From Pinus tabuliformis (lineage: Eukaryota > Streptophyta > Pinopsida > Pinales > Pinaceae), in contig CM062815.1 of NCBI GenBank assembly GCA_031772625.1, forward strand, positions 119,482,989-119,546,988: a stretch of 64,000 nucleotides of DNA, written 5' to 3'. The position numbers and the translations under genes are program-made. Below are positions 11,981 to 22,780 of this stretch, piece after piece. The notes below the pieces were generated by a model. The model had not been told where the DNA came from. It did no database searches and saw nothing but the letters and a program-made list of their open reading frames with translations. Each line of letters starts with the position of its first letter. Within the stretch, counting starts at the first letter, position 1.

Positions 11981-12058
11981 GACTCCATGATCAATTCAGT
12001 TGGTTATGTGATATGGTTTGTACAGTGTAGGTCGCGGGTTTGAGTCAGAGTAGAGTCG
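11981..12058 (+). pseudogene. tRNA-derived sequence (tRNA pseudogene or SINE head)
   Basis: The segment holds TTCAGTTGGTTA, close to a tRNA A box/D loop, and GGTCGCGGGTTTGAGTC at 12030-12046, close to a B box/T arm, at tRNA-like spacing. The ends GACTCCA (11981-11987) and TAGAGTC (12051-12057) can pair at six of seven positions, as in an acceptor stem. The D stem ATCA/TGAT also pairs. The anticodon and T stems do not fold well, so it is not a working tRNA. A T-rich stretch (TTTTTTCTTTTTTT, from about 12063) follows, which could be a Pol III terminator or SINE tail. Confidence 0.45.
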
Positions 12059-12305
12059 GTCAATTTTTTCTTTTTTTAGAAGGGTTATTGGCACTCTTGA
12101 TTTGTTCGGTTTGTCAAATAGTTAACTTTTTTTGACAATTGTAAATTGTTGTTTTTTATAATGTACTCGGAATAACCCATTATGTACACAGATTAATTTT
12201 TGTATGGTTTTATATAGTTTCAAATGATTTATGGATGTTTCTGGGCTCATTTTAAGACCAAATTGGATAATGGAAGAAGCATGATGATCAAGGATCAATA
12301 GTGAA

Positions 12306-12310
12306 TAATC
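12306..12310 (+). other. Left target-site duplication of the array
   Basis: TAATC lies directly before the first LTR. The same five bases directly follow the sixth LTR at 48464-48468. Confidence 0.85.
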
Positions 12311-13987
12311 TGTTGGCATTATGATATATATGTTGTACTTGATGGCAACCCACTCATCTCAGATGATAAATTATAGTGCAACAAAGTTCACGCACTTTTA
12401 TGCAGAGAAAAGTTTATTTCATGTAGAGAAAAGTTCACGCACTTTTATGTAGAGAAAAGTTTATTTCATGTAGAGAAAAGTTCATGCACTTTCATGCAGA
12501 TAAAAGTCCCTTTCATGAAGAGAAAAGTTCACGCACTTATATGCAGAGAAAAGTTTATTTCATGTAGAGAAAAGTTCACGCACTTTTATGCAGAGAAAAG
12601 TTTATTTCATGTAGAGAAAAGTTCACACACTTTTATGCAGAGAAAAGTTTATTTCATGTAGAGAAAAGTTCATGCACTTTCATGCAGAGAAAAGTCCCTT
12701 TCATGAAGAGAAAAGTTCACGCACTTTCATGGTTGGCTCATGGTATTAGTCCGATAGTTTTCGATCCTATGGTTTTGGTCCGTGGTATTGCATCCAAAAG
12801 TGTTGATCTCATGCACTTTCATGGTTGCTTCATGGTATTAGTCCTATAATTTTTGATCCTATGGTTTTGGCTCGTGGTATTGCATCCAAAAGTATTGATC
12901 TCACGCTCTTTCATGGTTGGTTCATGGTATTAGTCCAACAATTTTTTTTGATCCTATGGTTTTGGACCGTGGTATTGTGGAAGGCCTAAGACTATAAAAG
13001 AGGAAGGAGATCATTTGGCAAAGTATCATTGAATGAATTGAATATCTAATAAGTGCTATATCTGAAATATTTGTGATTGGGTTATGGTGCAGATCTGGAT
13101 CTGAATGAAGGAGGAACCTTAGCGCATAAAGAAGGATAAGTTCTTTTGATGGGTCATAATCTTTATGCTTGAATAATAGTATCTTTGCATGATTTTGATC
13201 TGTTATATGAGGCGCATGCTTGATCTATAAATCTGACAATCTTGGTTAATTAGTGTCTGAATATTTGAAAGAAGGAATTATCCTTTATAGATCTGCACGC
13301 AGGTTTCAGGTTGTTGAAGTAGCGTATATCTTTAAATTATGATCTAGCTGCCTCTGTCTATTGCTGCAGTATTTTGGGTTCAGAATTTGGTGTGTGGTTA
13401 CTGTTACTGTGTTCTGGGTATAGCTGTCAGAGAAGTGTTTACTTGATTCAGTGCTAATTGGGAAAGGAGATTGTTTGATGCAGATATACTTGATGATTGA
13501 TTGATGTTCATGGATCCAGTCTGAAAATTTATGAAATGTGGTCCCTGGAAGAAAGAGAAGGTTGTAGACTTCAGTAGGCCTGCACCTATGTACTAGTATC
13601 TTGGCTAGTACAAGAGCTAAGGGGGTTGTAGCTCCCTTCCAGGAGAAGCTGGAGAACGAGAGAGGGTTGTAGCTCTCTGCAGGTTGTAGCCTGCGTACTG
13701 GTAAAGGACTGCACCAGTACAAAATCATTGTAAAAGGAGTTTCTAATTGAAGGAAGATAGAGACATATTGCAGCAGGTGGTTTTCACCCACATTGGGTTT
13801 CCACCTTATATCTAGTGTTCTTTTGTGTGACTATTTGCTTTTCTTGTTCCTGCTCATTATTTTATGATACTGACATACAAAGTAATGGTCAATATTTGAA
13901 GAATTATTCAAAGTATAAATAAGGTAGATATATTGAAAAGAATTTGATAATACTGATTAACCCCCCCTCTCAGTATTATTTCCAACA
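12311..13987 (+). mobile_element. Array LTR 1 (5'-most)
   Basis: 1677 bp, starting TGTTGGCATTATG and ending TTATTTCCAACA (TGTTGG/CCAACA inverted ends). U3 holds a minisatellite of alternating GTTCACGCACTTTTATGCAG and GTTTATTTCATGTAG words at 12383-12730, then three copies of a repeat of about 100 bp (CATGGTATTAGTCC... GATCCTATGGTTTTGG) to about 12980. TATAAAAG is at 12993-13000, so transcription probably starts near 13025. R-U5 carries a hairpin chain at 13557-13720. A 161-codon frame is open on the minus strand at 13306-13791. Confidence 0.93.
13557..13720 (+). other. Hairpin chain in R-U5 of LTR 1
   Basis: Consecutive inverted repeats: GTACTAG/CTAGTAC (13590-13611), GAGCTA/TAGCTC (13614-13634), TTCCAG/CTGGAG (13637-13654), AGAGAG/CTCTCT (13659-13678), GCAGG/CCTGC with loop TTGTAG (13679-13694) and GTACTGGT/ACCAGTAC (13695-13720). 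All would lie in the 5' leader of the element RNA. A function in RNA structure is inference. Confidence 0.8.
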
Positions 13988-13989
13988 AT

Positions 13990-14001
13990 TGCTATCAGAG
14001 C
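13990..14001 (+). other. Primer-binding site, unit 1
   Basis: Two bases after LTR 1, a 12-mer within one base of TGGTATCAGAGC, complementary to the 3' end of plant initiator Met tRNA, the usual copia primer. Confidence 0.85.
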
Positions 14002-14047
14002 AGGTCCTTCTGAAGAAACTTGATCGCTTGAAGGAAGATCCAACATC

Positions 14048-15850
14048 ATGAGCAACTACGAGAGGGAAGCATCAATCAAGCCACCGATTTTTGATGGGAC
14101 AAACTTCGTATATTGGAAGGTAAGAGTTACTGCCTATCTTCAATCTTTGGGTACAGAAGTATGGGACATTATAGAAACAGGGTATACTTTTCCATCAGCT
14201 ACTCCTACAGATTCAGCTGAGAAGAAGAAATATGAAACAAATGCAAAGGAGGTTAATACTCTTCTAGGATGTCTATCTCAATCTGAATTCGTGAAGGTTA
14301 TGCAATATAAATCCGCAAAAGAAATATGGGACAAGATTGTCTTGAGCTACGGAGGAGATGAACAGGTAAAACGTGCAAAACTCCAAACCCTCAGGATTCA
14401 GTATGAGAATCTCAGAATGTACAATGATGAAAGGCTAACTATTTCCTTCGGGTAGATGAGATTGTTAATTGTATGAAAAACTTGGGTGAAGAAATAAAAG
14501 AGGTTGTTGTGGTTGAAAAAGTCCTAAGATCATTGTCCTCCAAGTTTGAATCTAAAGTGTCTGCAATAGAAGAAAAGGAAAATCTACGAACTCTTACTAT
14601 GTCTCAGCTACACGGAATCCTAACTGCTTATGAAATGAGAAAAGGAGGTCCATCAGACAGGAGAGAAGCTGCTTTTAAGGCTTCAGGCAAAGGAGACTAC
14701 TATGAATCAAGTCACGTACCAGAAGAAGAAGAAGAAGAATCAAATTTTGTCAGAAATCTTCAACAGGGTACTGGAAGGTTCAGAGGTAAGCTACCTTTAA
14801 ATGTTTTTCTTGTGGAAGAGTAGGTCATTATGCTGCCAAAGGAAAGGAACCTGCTAGATGGAACAAGAAACAGAATGCAAATAAGAAAAGCTACTACACT
14901 CATGAAGACAGTGATGGTCTATCAAATAGTGATGAAGATGAACGAGGTAATGACTATAAACTTTTAATGGCATTTGAAGATGATGATTACATGGATGCTA
15001 TAGATGTGGATAGCTTTTATGAAGATATATCTAGACTTAAGACATGTATAGAAGAAAAGAATATGATCATTGATACTCTACAATTTCAAATTGATGAAAA
15101 AGAGAAATATCTTGAAAAGTTAGAACGTGAAATTGTTGGCCTTAGAAAATAAATTGAGAAAAAAAAGGCTATTAATCTTAAGTTTGTCAAAGGATCTGAA
15201 ACTCTGGATGAGATCATTAATGTACAACGTTCTCCGCTAAACAAGACAGGTCTGGGGTATAATGGAGAAACATCTCAAGCATCCACCTCAAAGAGTTATC
15301 TTGATGCAGCAAGAAGGAATGAGCAAAAGCACAATGGAGATCACCAGGTAAAGCAGGGACGAACTACATCAAAAACGAACAAAGACTATCAGGTAAACCA
15401 GGGGCAATCTTTCTTAAGGATGAACAAAAGCTACAACCAGCCACAGGTAAAATCTTCTCAATTTGCTTCAAGAATGGATGACAATAGAAATTACAATCAT
15501 TTGGCCGGTAGATTTGATAATCGCAGAATTTTCTTCAATGGGCAATGTTTCTCCTGCCATAACTTTGGTCACAAAGCAGCTCAATGTGTTGCATATAAAA
15601 CAATCATGACTAGAGAAGCTCAAAAACAAAGAAGTATGATCAGGATTACAAAAAGGACCTATAACAACTTTTCGGCTCTTGAAAATGAAGTTGAATGTTC
15701 TATTTGCAATAACTTTGGTCATGAAGATTCTGAATGCAGGAGCAGGTTTCAGCAGACAAATGAACAAGCCTCAAGCACCAGAACATGGAGAATAAAGGAA
15801 CCACAAACAGAAAGATGTGGGAAAGCATTTTATGCAGAGGGACAAGAAAA
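14048..15850 (+). pseudogene. SIRE-type copia gag, unit 1
   Basis: Starts MSNYEREASIKPPIFDGTNF, the N-terminal capsid start of SIRE-type gags, and continues through a capsid region with TLRIQYENLRMY and KVSAIEEKENLRTL. An acidic EEEEEE stretch, then a predicted coiled coil (about 14985-15150, EKNMIIDTLQFQIDEKEKYL) follow. Two CCHC zinc knuckles are visible, CFSCHNFGHKAAQC at 15546-15587 and CSICNNFGHEDSEC at 15696-15737. In a living element gag would form the particle and bind RNA. This copy is broken. Confidence 0.88.
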
Positions 15851-18800
15851 TCTATGGTACATTGACAGTGGATGTTCGAAACATATGACAGGTGATAAAG
15901 AAAAACTTGAATCATATTCTGCGTTAGAAAAGGGAAAGAAAGTTTCTTTTGGAAATGATACTCCTGCAGCTATAAAAGGAAAAGGCACTGCTCAGTTAAA
16001 AGAAAAGGTCAAAGCTGGAAATGTTTTGTATGTTGATGGACTGAAGCATAATCTTCTAAGTGTCAGCCAGATGTGTGATCAAGGAACCGAGGTGATATTT
16101 AGATCAAATGGATGTCGTGTTCGTGATCTTGATACAGGTGAAACAGTGATCAAAGGTAGAAGAACTCCAAATAATCTATACATATTTGAAGAAGGACAAC
16201 AACAATGCTATTTGAGCAAGGATGATGAACACTGGTTATGGCACTGGAGGTTGGAGCATCTAAGCTTTTCACAAATAAGGAAAGCATGCAAATATCAGGC
16301 AGTTCGTGGTCTTCCAGATATCAAAATTCCAGACAACACCATATGCAAATCATGTCAGTTTGGAAAGCAAACCAGAACTAACTTTCCAGAGAAGGAAGGA
16401 TCAGCTAGCATGCCTCTTGAGCTAGTCCATATAGATGTATGTGGTCCATTTAGGAAAAGGACACCTCGAGGAGAAGAATACTTGATATTATTCATTGACG
16501 ATTTCTCCAGGTTTGTTTGGTTAGGACTTATGAAGCACAAAGACGAAGCATTCGAGAAATTCAAATCCTTCAAAGCCTTGGTTGAAAATGAATCAGGTTA
16601 CAAAATTAAGTGCCTCAGGTCTGACAGAGGTGGGGAGTTTACCTCAAATGAATTTTTCGATTTCTGTGAAGAACATGGGATAAGAAGAGAATTCTCTACA
16701 GCTAGAACTCCTCAGCAAAATGGAGTGGTGGAAAGGATGAACAGAACAGTCTAACAAATGGCTCGTGCTATGCTGGATGAGTCTGGAACTCCCGCAACTT
16801 TCTAGGGTGAAGCCGCATATGCTGCGGTTGTTATTCTCAACAAAAAAAATGTACGAGTGAACAACACTCAAACTCCTCATGAGCTCTGGTATGGTGAGAC
16901 TCCTTCGGTAAAGCATTTCAAAATCTTTGGGAGCAAATGCTATATTAAGAATACTGATGAGCAACTTGAACCTAGAGCAGATGAAGGCATTCTTCTTGGT
17001 TATTCTCCATACAGCAAAGCATATAAGTGCTACAATAAAAGACTTGGAAGAATTGTTGACAACATTGATGTAGTGGTTGATGAAAAGGGATACATTCCTA
17101 GGCAAGTAAATCATGAAAATATCGAAGAAGATGAAGACTAACCTCAAAGACAGAATGATGAAGAAGAAGAACCTCAAGAAGCACCAGAGGAACAGATAAG
17201 GATAGAAGAGAAGACTCCATCCTGGTACGTTCAGAAGAATCATCCAGAATCTCAGATTTTGGGGCAGAAAGAAGCAGGTGTACAAAAAAGAAGAACAATT
17301 GCAGAAGCTTCAAGCTATTTGGCATTACTCTCCTCCACTGAACCACAAAATGTAAAAGAGGCATGCAAAGATGAATGTTGGGTCAAAGCAATGGATGAAG
17401 AACTTGAGCAGATCGAAAAGAACAACACTTGGGAGTTGGTTCCTAGACCAAAGGATAAGAATGTTATAGGGACAAAATGGGTATTCAAAAATAAGTTGAA
17501 TGAAAATGGGGAAGTAATTAGAAACAAGGCAAGACTTGTTTGTAAAGGGTATGTGCAGCAAGAAGGAATAGATTTTAAGGAAACTTTTGCTCCTGTTGCA
17601 AGACTTGAGGCCATCCGAATGTTCCTTGCTCTCTCAAGCTTTCAAAAGTTCAAAGTATTTCAAATGGACGTGAAATCAACCTTTCTGAATGGAGACTTAG
17701 AAGAAGAAGTATACATTGAGCAGCCAGATGGTTTCATTCTTGGAAATGATCCAAATCTTGTATGCAGACTGAAAAAGTCTCTCTATGGTCTTAAACAAGC
17801 TCCAAGGGCTTGGTACTATCGTTTGGACAAATATCTTCATCAACAAGGTTTTTCAAAAGGATCAGCAGATAGCAATCTTTATATAAAAATTGAAAATGAC
17901 AAATTGCTAATACTTGTTGTGTATGTAGATGACATTATCTTTGGCAGCAATGAAGAATCTATGAGTCAAAGCTTTGCCTTGGTGATGCAGAAAGAATTCG
18001 AAATTTCCTTGCTTGGAGAATTGACATATTTTCTTGGCCTGCAAATCCAACAAAAGGAAGGAGGGATCTTCTTGTCTCAAACCAAGTATCTCAAGCAGAT
18101 TTTGAAGAAATATGGCATGGAAGATGCAAAACCAGTATGTACACCCATGGTCACAGGATGTAGCCTCAGTGCAAATGATGAATCAGCAGCAGTACATCAA
18201 CCAACCTACAGATCTATGATTGGAAGTATACTTTATTTGACAGGTACCCGACCAGACATCATGCATGCAGTAGGAATAATGGGAACATTTCAGGCAAATC
18301 CAAAGGAAACTCATCTTCAGGCAGTAAAGAGAATCTTCAAATATCTTCAAGGGACTCAAAATTATGGCTTATGGTATCCTAGAGATACAGATCTCACACT
18401 TCATGCTTATACTGATGCAGATTGGGCTGGAAGCGTGGATGACAGGAAGAGCACAAGTGGTGGTGCATTCTTTATGGGTTCCAGATTAGTATCTTGGTTC
18501 AGCAAGAAACATAGTTCGATTTCCTTGTCTATAGATTAAGCAGAATATGTTGCTGCTGCATCTTGCTGCACTCAACTCCTTTGGATGATGCAGACCTTGC
18601 AGGATTTTCAAATCACTTGTACACCACCTATCTCCATCTTATGTGATAATACAAGTGCAATCATCATTTCAAAGAACCCAGTCATGCATTCAAAAACCAA
18701 GCACATACCAATCAAGTATCAATTTCTCCGGGAACAAGTGCTTGAACAAAAGGTCAAGTTGGATTATGTTCCTTCTAAGGAATAGGTTGCTGATATACTC

Positions 18801-18878
18801 ACCAAACAATTGCCTAGGGAGACCTTTGAATACCTCAGGCAAAAGCTGGGGGTTGCTGATGCATCATCTTGTTGTTGA
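15850..18878 (+). pseudogene. copia pol (protease-integrase-RT-RNase H), unit 1
   Basis: Order of parts: aspartic protease with WYIDSGCSKHMTGD (catalytic DSG at about 15864); pre-integrase zinc region near 16233-16370 (CKSCQFGKQT); integrase core with first acid at 16434, LRSDRGGEF near 16617 and the glutamate of VVERMNRT at 16731; RT from [13 protein letters not shown] (about 17428) with YVDD at 17922-17933; RNase H from [19 protein letters not shown] (18408). The natural C-terminus is at 18878. Broken several times. This unit shares FKETF and MGTFQ marker states with unit 2. Confidence 0.92.
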
Positions 18879-18976
18879 ATCTCTTCTGATTGTTGGTTGT
18901 ACGCAAGGTTCATCTGAAGTATATGCGTACATGTGCTGGGTTGCAGAATGGTCAAAGATCAAATGGCACAGGTTCA

Positions 18977-19232
18977 GGGGGAGCATATCATGCATTGTTG
19001 GCATTATGGAGGAAGTACAGAAGGATATCATGGATGCTGGTCTGAATATTGCTGCAATACGTCTCTATCTCTTTCATGGTCATTTATGGTGTTTTATGGA
19101 TTATGGTTCTTCTTTGCAGATCTGGTTTATAGTCAGGGGGAGCATGTTCTTAGGGGGAGCATAACCCTTCGCCCTTGATGTCAAAGGGGGAGAATGATTG
19201 GTTGTTGTTGCCGTCAAGTCCAAAGGGGGAGA
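18977..19232 (+). other. Series of five polypurine-tract-like GGGGGAG motifs, unit 1
   Basis: GGGGGAG occurs at 18977, 19136, 19153, 19186 and 19225. The last, AAAGGGGGAGA at 19222-19232, abuts LTR 2 after one base and is the expected plus-strand primer. Repeated polypurine tracts before the 3' LTR are known from Sireviruses. Confidence 0.8.
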
Positions 19233-19233
19233 T

Positions 19234-20888
19234 TGTTGGCATTATGATATATATGTTGTACTTGATGGCAACCCACTCATCTCAGATGATAAATTATAGT
19301 GCAGCAAAGTTCACGCACTTTTATGCAAAGAAAAGTTTATTTCATGTAGAGAAAAGTTCACGCACTTTTATGCAGAGAAAAGTTCACGCACTTTCATGCA
19401 GAGAAAATTCCCTTTCATGAAGAGAAAAGTTCACGCACTTATATGCATAGAAAAGTTTATTTCATGTAGAGAAAAGTTCACGCACTTTTATGCAGAGAAA
19501 AGTTTATTTCATGTAGAGAAAAGTTCACGCACTTTTATGCAGAGAAAAGTTTATTTCATGTAGAGAAAAGTTCACGCACTTTCATGCAGAGAAAAGTCCC
19601 TTTCATGAAGAGAAAAGTTCACGCACTTTCATGGTTGGCTCATGGTATTAGTCCGACAGTTTTTGATCCTATGGTTTTGGCCCGTGGTATTGCATCCAAA
19701 AGTGTTGATCTCACGCACTTTCATGGTTGGTTCTTGGTATTAGTCCTATAGTTTTTGATCCTATGGTTTTGGCTCGTGGTATTGCATCCAAAAGTATTGA
19801 TCTCACGCTCTTTCATGGTTGGTTCATGGTATTAGTCCAACAGTTTTTTTTGATCCTATGGTTTTGGATCGTGGTATTGTGGAAGGCCAAAGACTATAAA
19901 AGAGGAAGGAGATCATTTGGCAAAGTATCATCGAATGAATTGAATATCTAATAAGTGCTAGATCTGAAATATTTGTGATTGGGTTATGGTGCAGATCTGG
20001 ATCTGAATGAAGGAGGAACCTTAGTGCATAAAGAAGGATAAGTTCTTTTGATGGGTCATAATCTTTATGCTTGAATAATAGTATCTTTGCATGATTTTGA
20101 TCTGTTATATGAGGCGCATGCTTGATCTATAAATCTAACAATATGGGTTAATTAGTGTCGAATATTTGAAAGAAGGAATTATCCTTTATAGATCTGCGCG
20201 CAGGTTTCAGGTTGTTGAAGTAGCGTATATCTTTAAATTATGATCTAGCTGCCTCTGTCTATTGCTGCAGTATTCTGGGTTCAGAATTTGGTGTGTGGTT
20301 ACTGTTACTGTGTTCTGGGTACAGCTGTCAGAGAAGTGTTTACTTGATTCAGTCCTAATTGGGAAAGGAGATTGTTTGATGCAGATATACTTGATGATTG
20401 ATTGATGTTCATGGATCCAGTCTGAAAATTTATGAAATGTGGTCCCTGGAAGAAAGAGAAGGTTGTAGGCTTCAGTAGGCCTGCACCTACATACTAGTAT
20501 CTTGGCTAGTACAAGAGCTAAGGGGGTTGTAGCTCCCTTCCAGGAGAAGCTGGAGAACGAGAGAGGGTTGTAGCTCTCTGCAGGTTGTAGCCTGCGTACT
20601 GGTAAAGGACTGCACCAGTACAAAATCATTGTAAAAGGAGTTTCTAATTGAAAGAAGATAGAGACATATTGCAGCAGGTGGTTTTCACCCACATTGGGTT
20701 TCCACCTTATATCTGGTGTTCTTTTGTGTGACTATTTGCTTTTCTTGTTCCTGCTCATTATTTTGTGATACTGACATACAAAGTAATGATCAATATTTGA
20801 AGAATTATTCAAAGTATAAATAAGGTAGATATATTGAAAAGAATTTGATAATACTGATTCACCCCCCCTCTCAGTATTATTTCCAACA
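19234..20888 (+). mobile_element. Array LTR 2
   Basis: 1655 bp, same ends as LTR 1. U3 minisatellite 19306-19632, TATAAAAG 19895-19902, R-U5 hairpin chain 20458-20621, minus-strand 161-codon open frame 20207-20692. It serves as 3' LTR of unit 1 and 5' LTR of unit 2 at once. No target-site duplication separates the two units. Confidence 0.93.
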
Positions 20889-20948
20889 ATTGGTATCAGA
20901 GCAGGTCCTTCTGAAGAAGCTTGATCACTTGAAGGAAGATCCAACATC

Positions 20949-22780
20949 ATGAGCAACTACGAGAGGGAAGCATCAATCAAGCCACCGATTTTTGATGGGA
21001 CAAACTTCGTATATTGGAAGGTAAGAGTTACTGCCTATCTTCAATCTTTGGGTACAGAAGTATGGGACATTATAGAAACATGGTATACTTTTCCATCAGC
21101 TACTCCTACAGATTCAGCTGAGAAGAAGAAATATGAAACAAATGCAAAGGCGGTTAATACTCTTCTAGGATGTCTATCTCAATCTGAATTCGTGAAGGTT
21201 ATGCAATATAAATCCGCAAAAGAAATATGGGACAAGATTGTATTGAGCTACGAAGGAGATGAACAGGTAAAACGTGCAAAACTCCAAACCCTCAGGATTC
21301 AATATGAGAATCTCAGAATGTACAAAGATGAAAGTGTGGCTAACTATTTCCTTCGGGTAGATGAGATTGTTAATTGTATGAAAAACTTGGGTGAAGAAAT
21401 AAAAGAGGCTGTTGTGGTTGAAAAAGTACTAAGATCATTGTCCCCCAAGTTTGAATCTAAAGTGTCTGCAATAGAAGAAAAGGAAAATCTACAAACTCTT
21501 ACTATGTCTGAGCTACACGGAATCCTAATTGCTTATGAAATGAGAAAAGGAGGTCCATCAGACAGGAGAGAAGCTGCTTTTAAGGCTTCAGGCAAAGGAG
21601 ACTACTATGAATCAAGTCACGTATCAGAAGAAGAAGAAGAAGAATCAAATTTTGTCAGAAATCTTCAACGGGGTACTGGAAGGTTCAGAGGTAAGCTACC
21701 TTTTAAATGTTTTTCTTGTGGAAGAGTAGGTCATTATGCTGCCAAATGTCCTCATAAGGATAAGATTGACAAAGGAAAGGAACCTGCTAGATGGAACAAG
21801 AAACAGAATGAAAATAAGAAAAGCTACTACACTCATGAAGATAGTGATGGTCTATCAAATAGTGATGAAGATGAACGAGGTAATGACTATAAACTTTTAA
21901 TGGAATTTGAAGATGATGATTACATGGATGCTATAGATGTGGATAGCTTTTATGAAGAGATTTCTAGACTTAAGACATGTATAGAAGAAAAGAATATGAT
22001 CATTGATACTCTACAATTTCAAATTGATGAAAAAGAAAAATATCTTGAAAAGTTAGAAGGTGAAATTGTTGGCCTTAGAAAAGAAATTGAGAAAACAAAG
22101 GCTATTAATCTTAAGTTTGTCAAAGGATCTGAAACTCTGGATGAGATCATCAATGTACATCGTTCTCTGCTAAACAAGACAGGTCTGGGGTATAATGGAG
22201 AAACATCTCAAGCATCCACCTCAAAGAGTTATCTTGATGCAGCAAGAAGGAATGAGCAAAAGCACAATGGAGATCACCAGTTAAAGTAGGGACGAACTAC
22301 ATCAAGAACGAACAAAGACTATCAGGTAAACCAGGGGCAATATGTCTTAAGGATGAACAAAAGCTACAACCAGCCATAGGTAAAATCTTCTCAATTTACT
22401 TCAAGAATGGATGACAATAGAAATTACAATCATTTAGCCAGTAGATTTGATATTCGTAGAAGTTTCTTCAATGGGCAATGTTTCTCCTGCCATAAATTTG
22501 GTCACAAAGCAGCTCAATGTGTTGCATATAAAACAATCATGACTAGAGAAGCTCAAAAACAAAGAAGTATGATCGGGATTACAAAAAGGACCTATAACAA
22601 CTTTTCGGCTCTTGAAAATGAAATTGAATGTTCTATTTGCAATAACTTTGGTCATGAAGATTCTGAATGCAGGAGCAGGTTTCAGCAGACAAAGGAACAA
22701 GCCTCAAGCACCAGAACATGGAGAATAAAGGAACCACAAACAGAAAGATGTGGGATAGCATTTTATGCAGAAGGACAAGA
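20949..22780 (+). pseudogene. SIRE-type copia gag, unit 2
   Basis: Best view of the gag layout. The N-terminal capsid region starts at MSNYEREASIKPP. A first knuckle CFSCGRVGHYAAKC is at 21708-21749, then a lysine-rich stretch, an acidic stretch, and a coiled-coil segment at about 21950-22110. A motif KGSETLDEII follows, then SYLDAARRNEQKHNGDH. Two more knuckles lie at 22479-22520 and 22629-22670, just before protease. Three knuckles is more than the single one usual in copia gags. Broken. Confidence 0.9.

Larger units (their letters stand above)
13988..19233 (+). mobile_element. Array unit 1 internal region
   Basis: 5246 bp between LTR 1 and LTR 2. Parts: primer site 13990, gag about 14048-15850, pol about 15850-18878, then 355 bp of untranslated tail with five GGGGGAG tracts (18977, 19136, 19153, 19186, 19225), the last forming the polypurine tract beside LTR 2. 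There is no envelope-like frame. Broken, with roughly seven to nine interruptions. Confidence 0.9.

Noticed and set aside
12383-12730. Regular direct repeats that superficially resemble a CRISPR array
   Set aside because: Units are adjacent or alternate with another repeated word, with no unique spacers. They recur in the U3 of all six LTRs, so they are an LTR minisatellite.
16355-17614. Minus-strand frames of 70-210 codons opposite integrase and RT, repeated in every unit
   Set aside because: They are shadows of the pol frame on the other strand. Their lengths vary between units and their composition mirrors the sense codons. Unlike the LTR antisense frame they lie fully opposite coding sequence.
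18879-19233. Envelope-like gene after RNase H, as in some Sireviruses
   Set aside because: Only about 355 bases separate the pol end from the LTR, and they hold polypurine tracts with no hydrophobic or signal-peptide-bearing frame.
20732-20956. 74-codon minus-strand frame across the LTR end, primer site and gag start
   Set aside because: Reported open only in some units and spans three functional sites, so it is likely chance.
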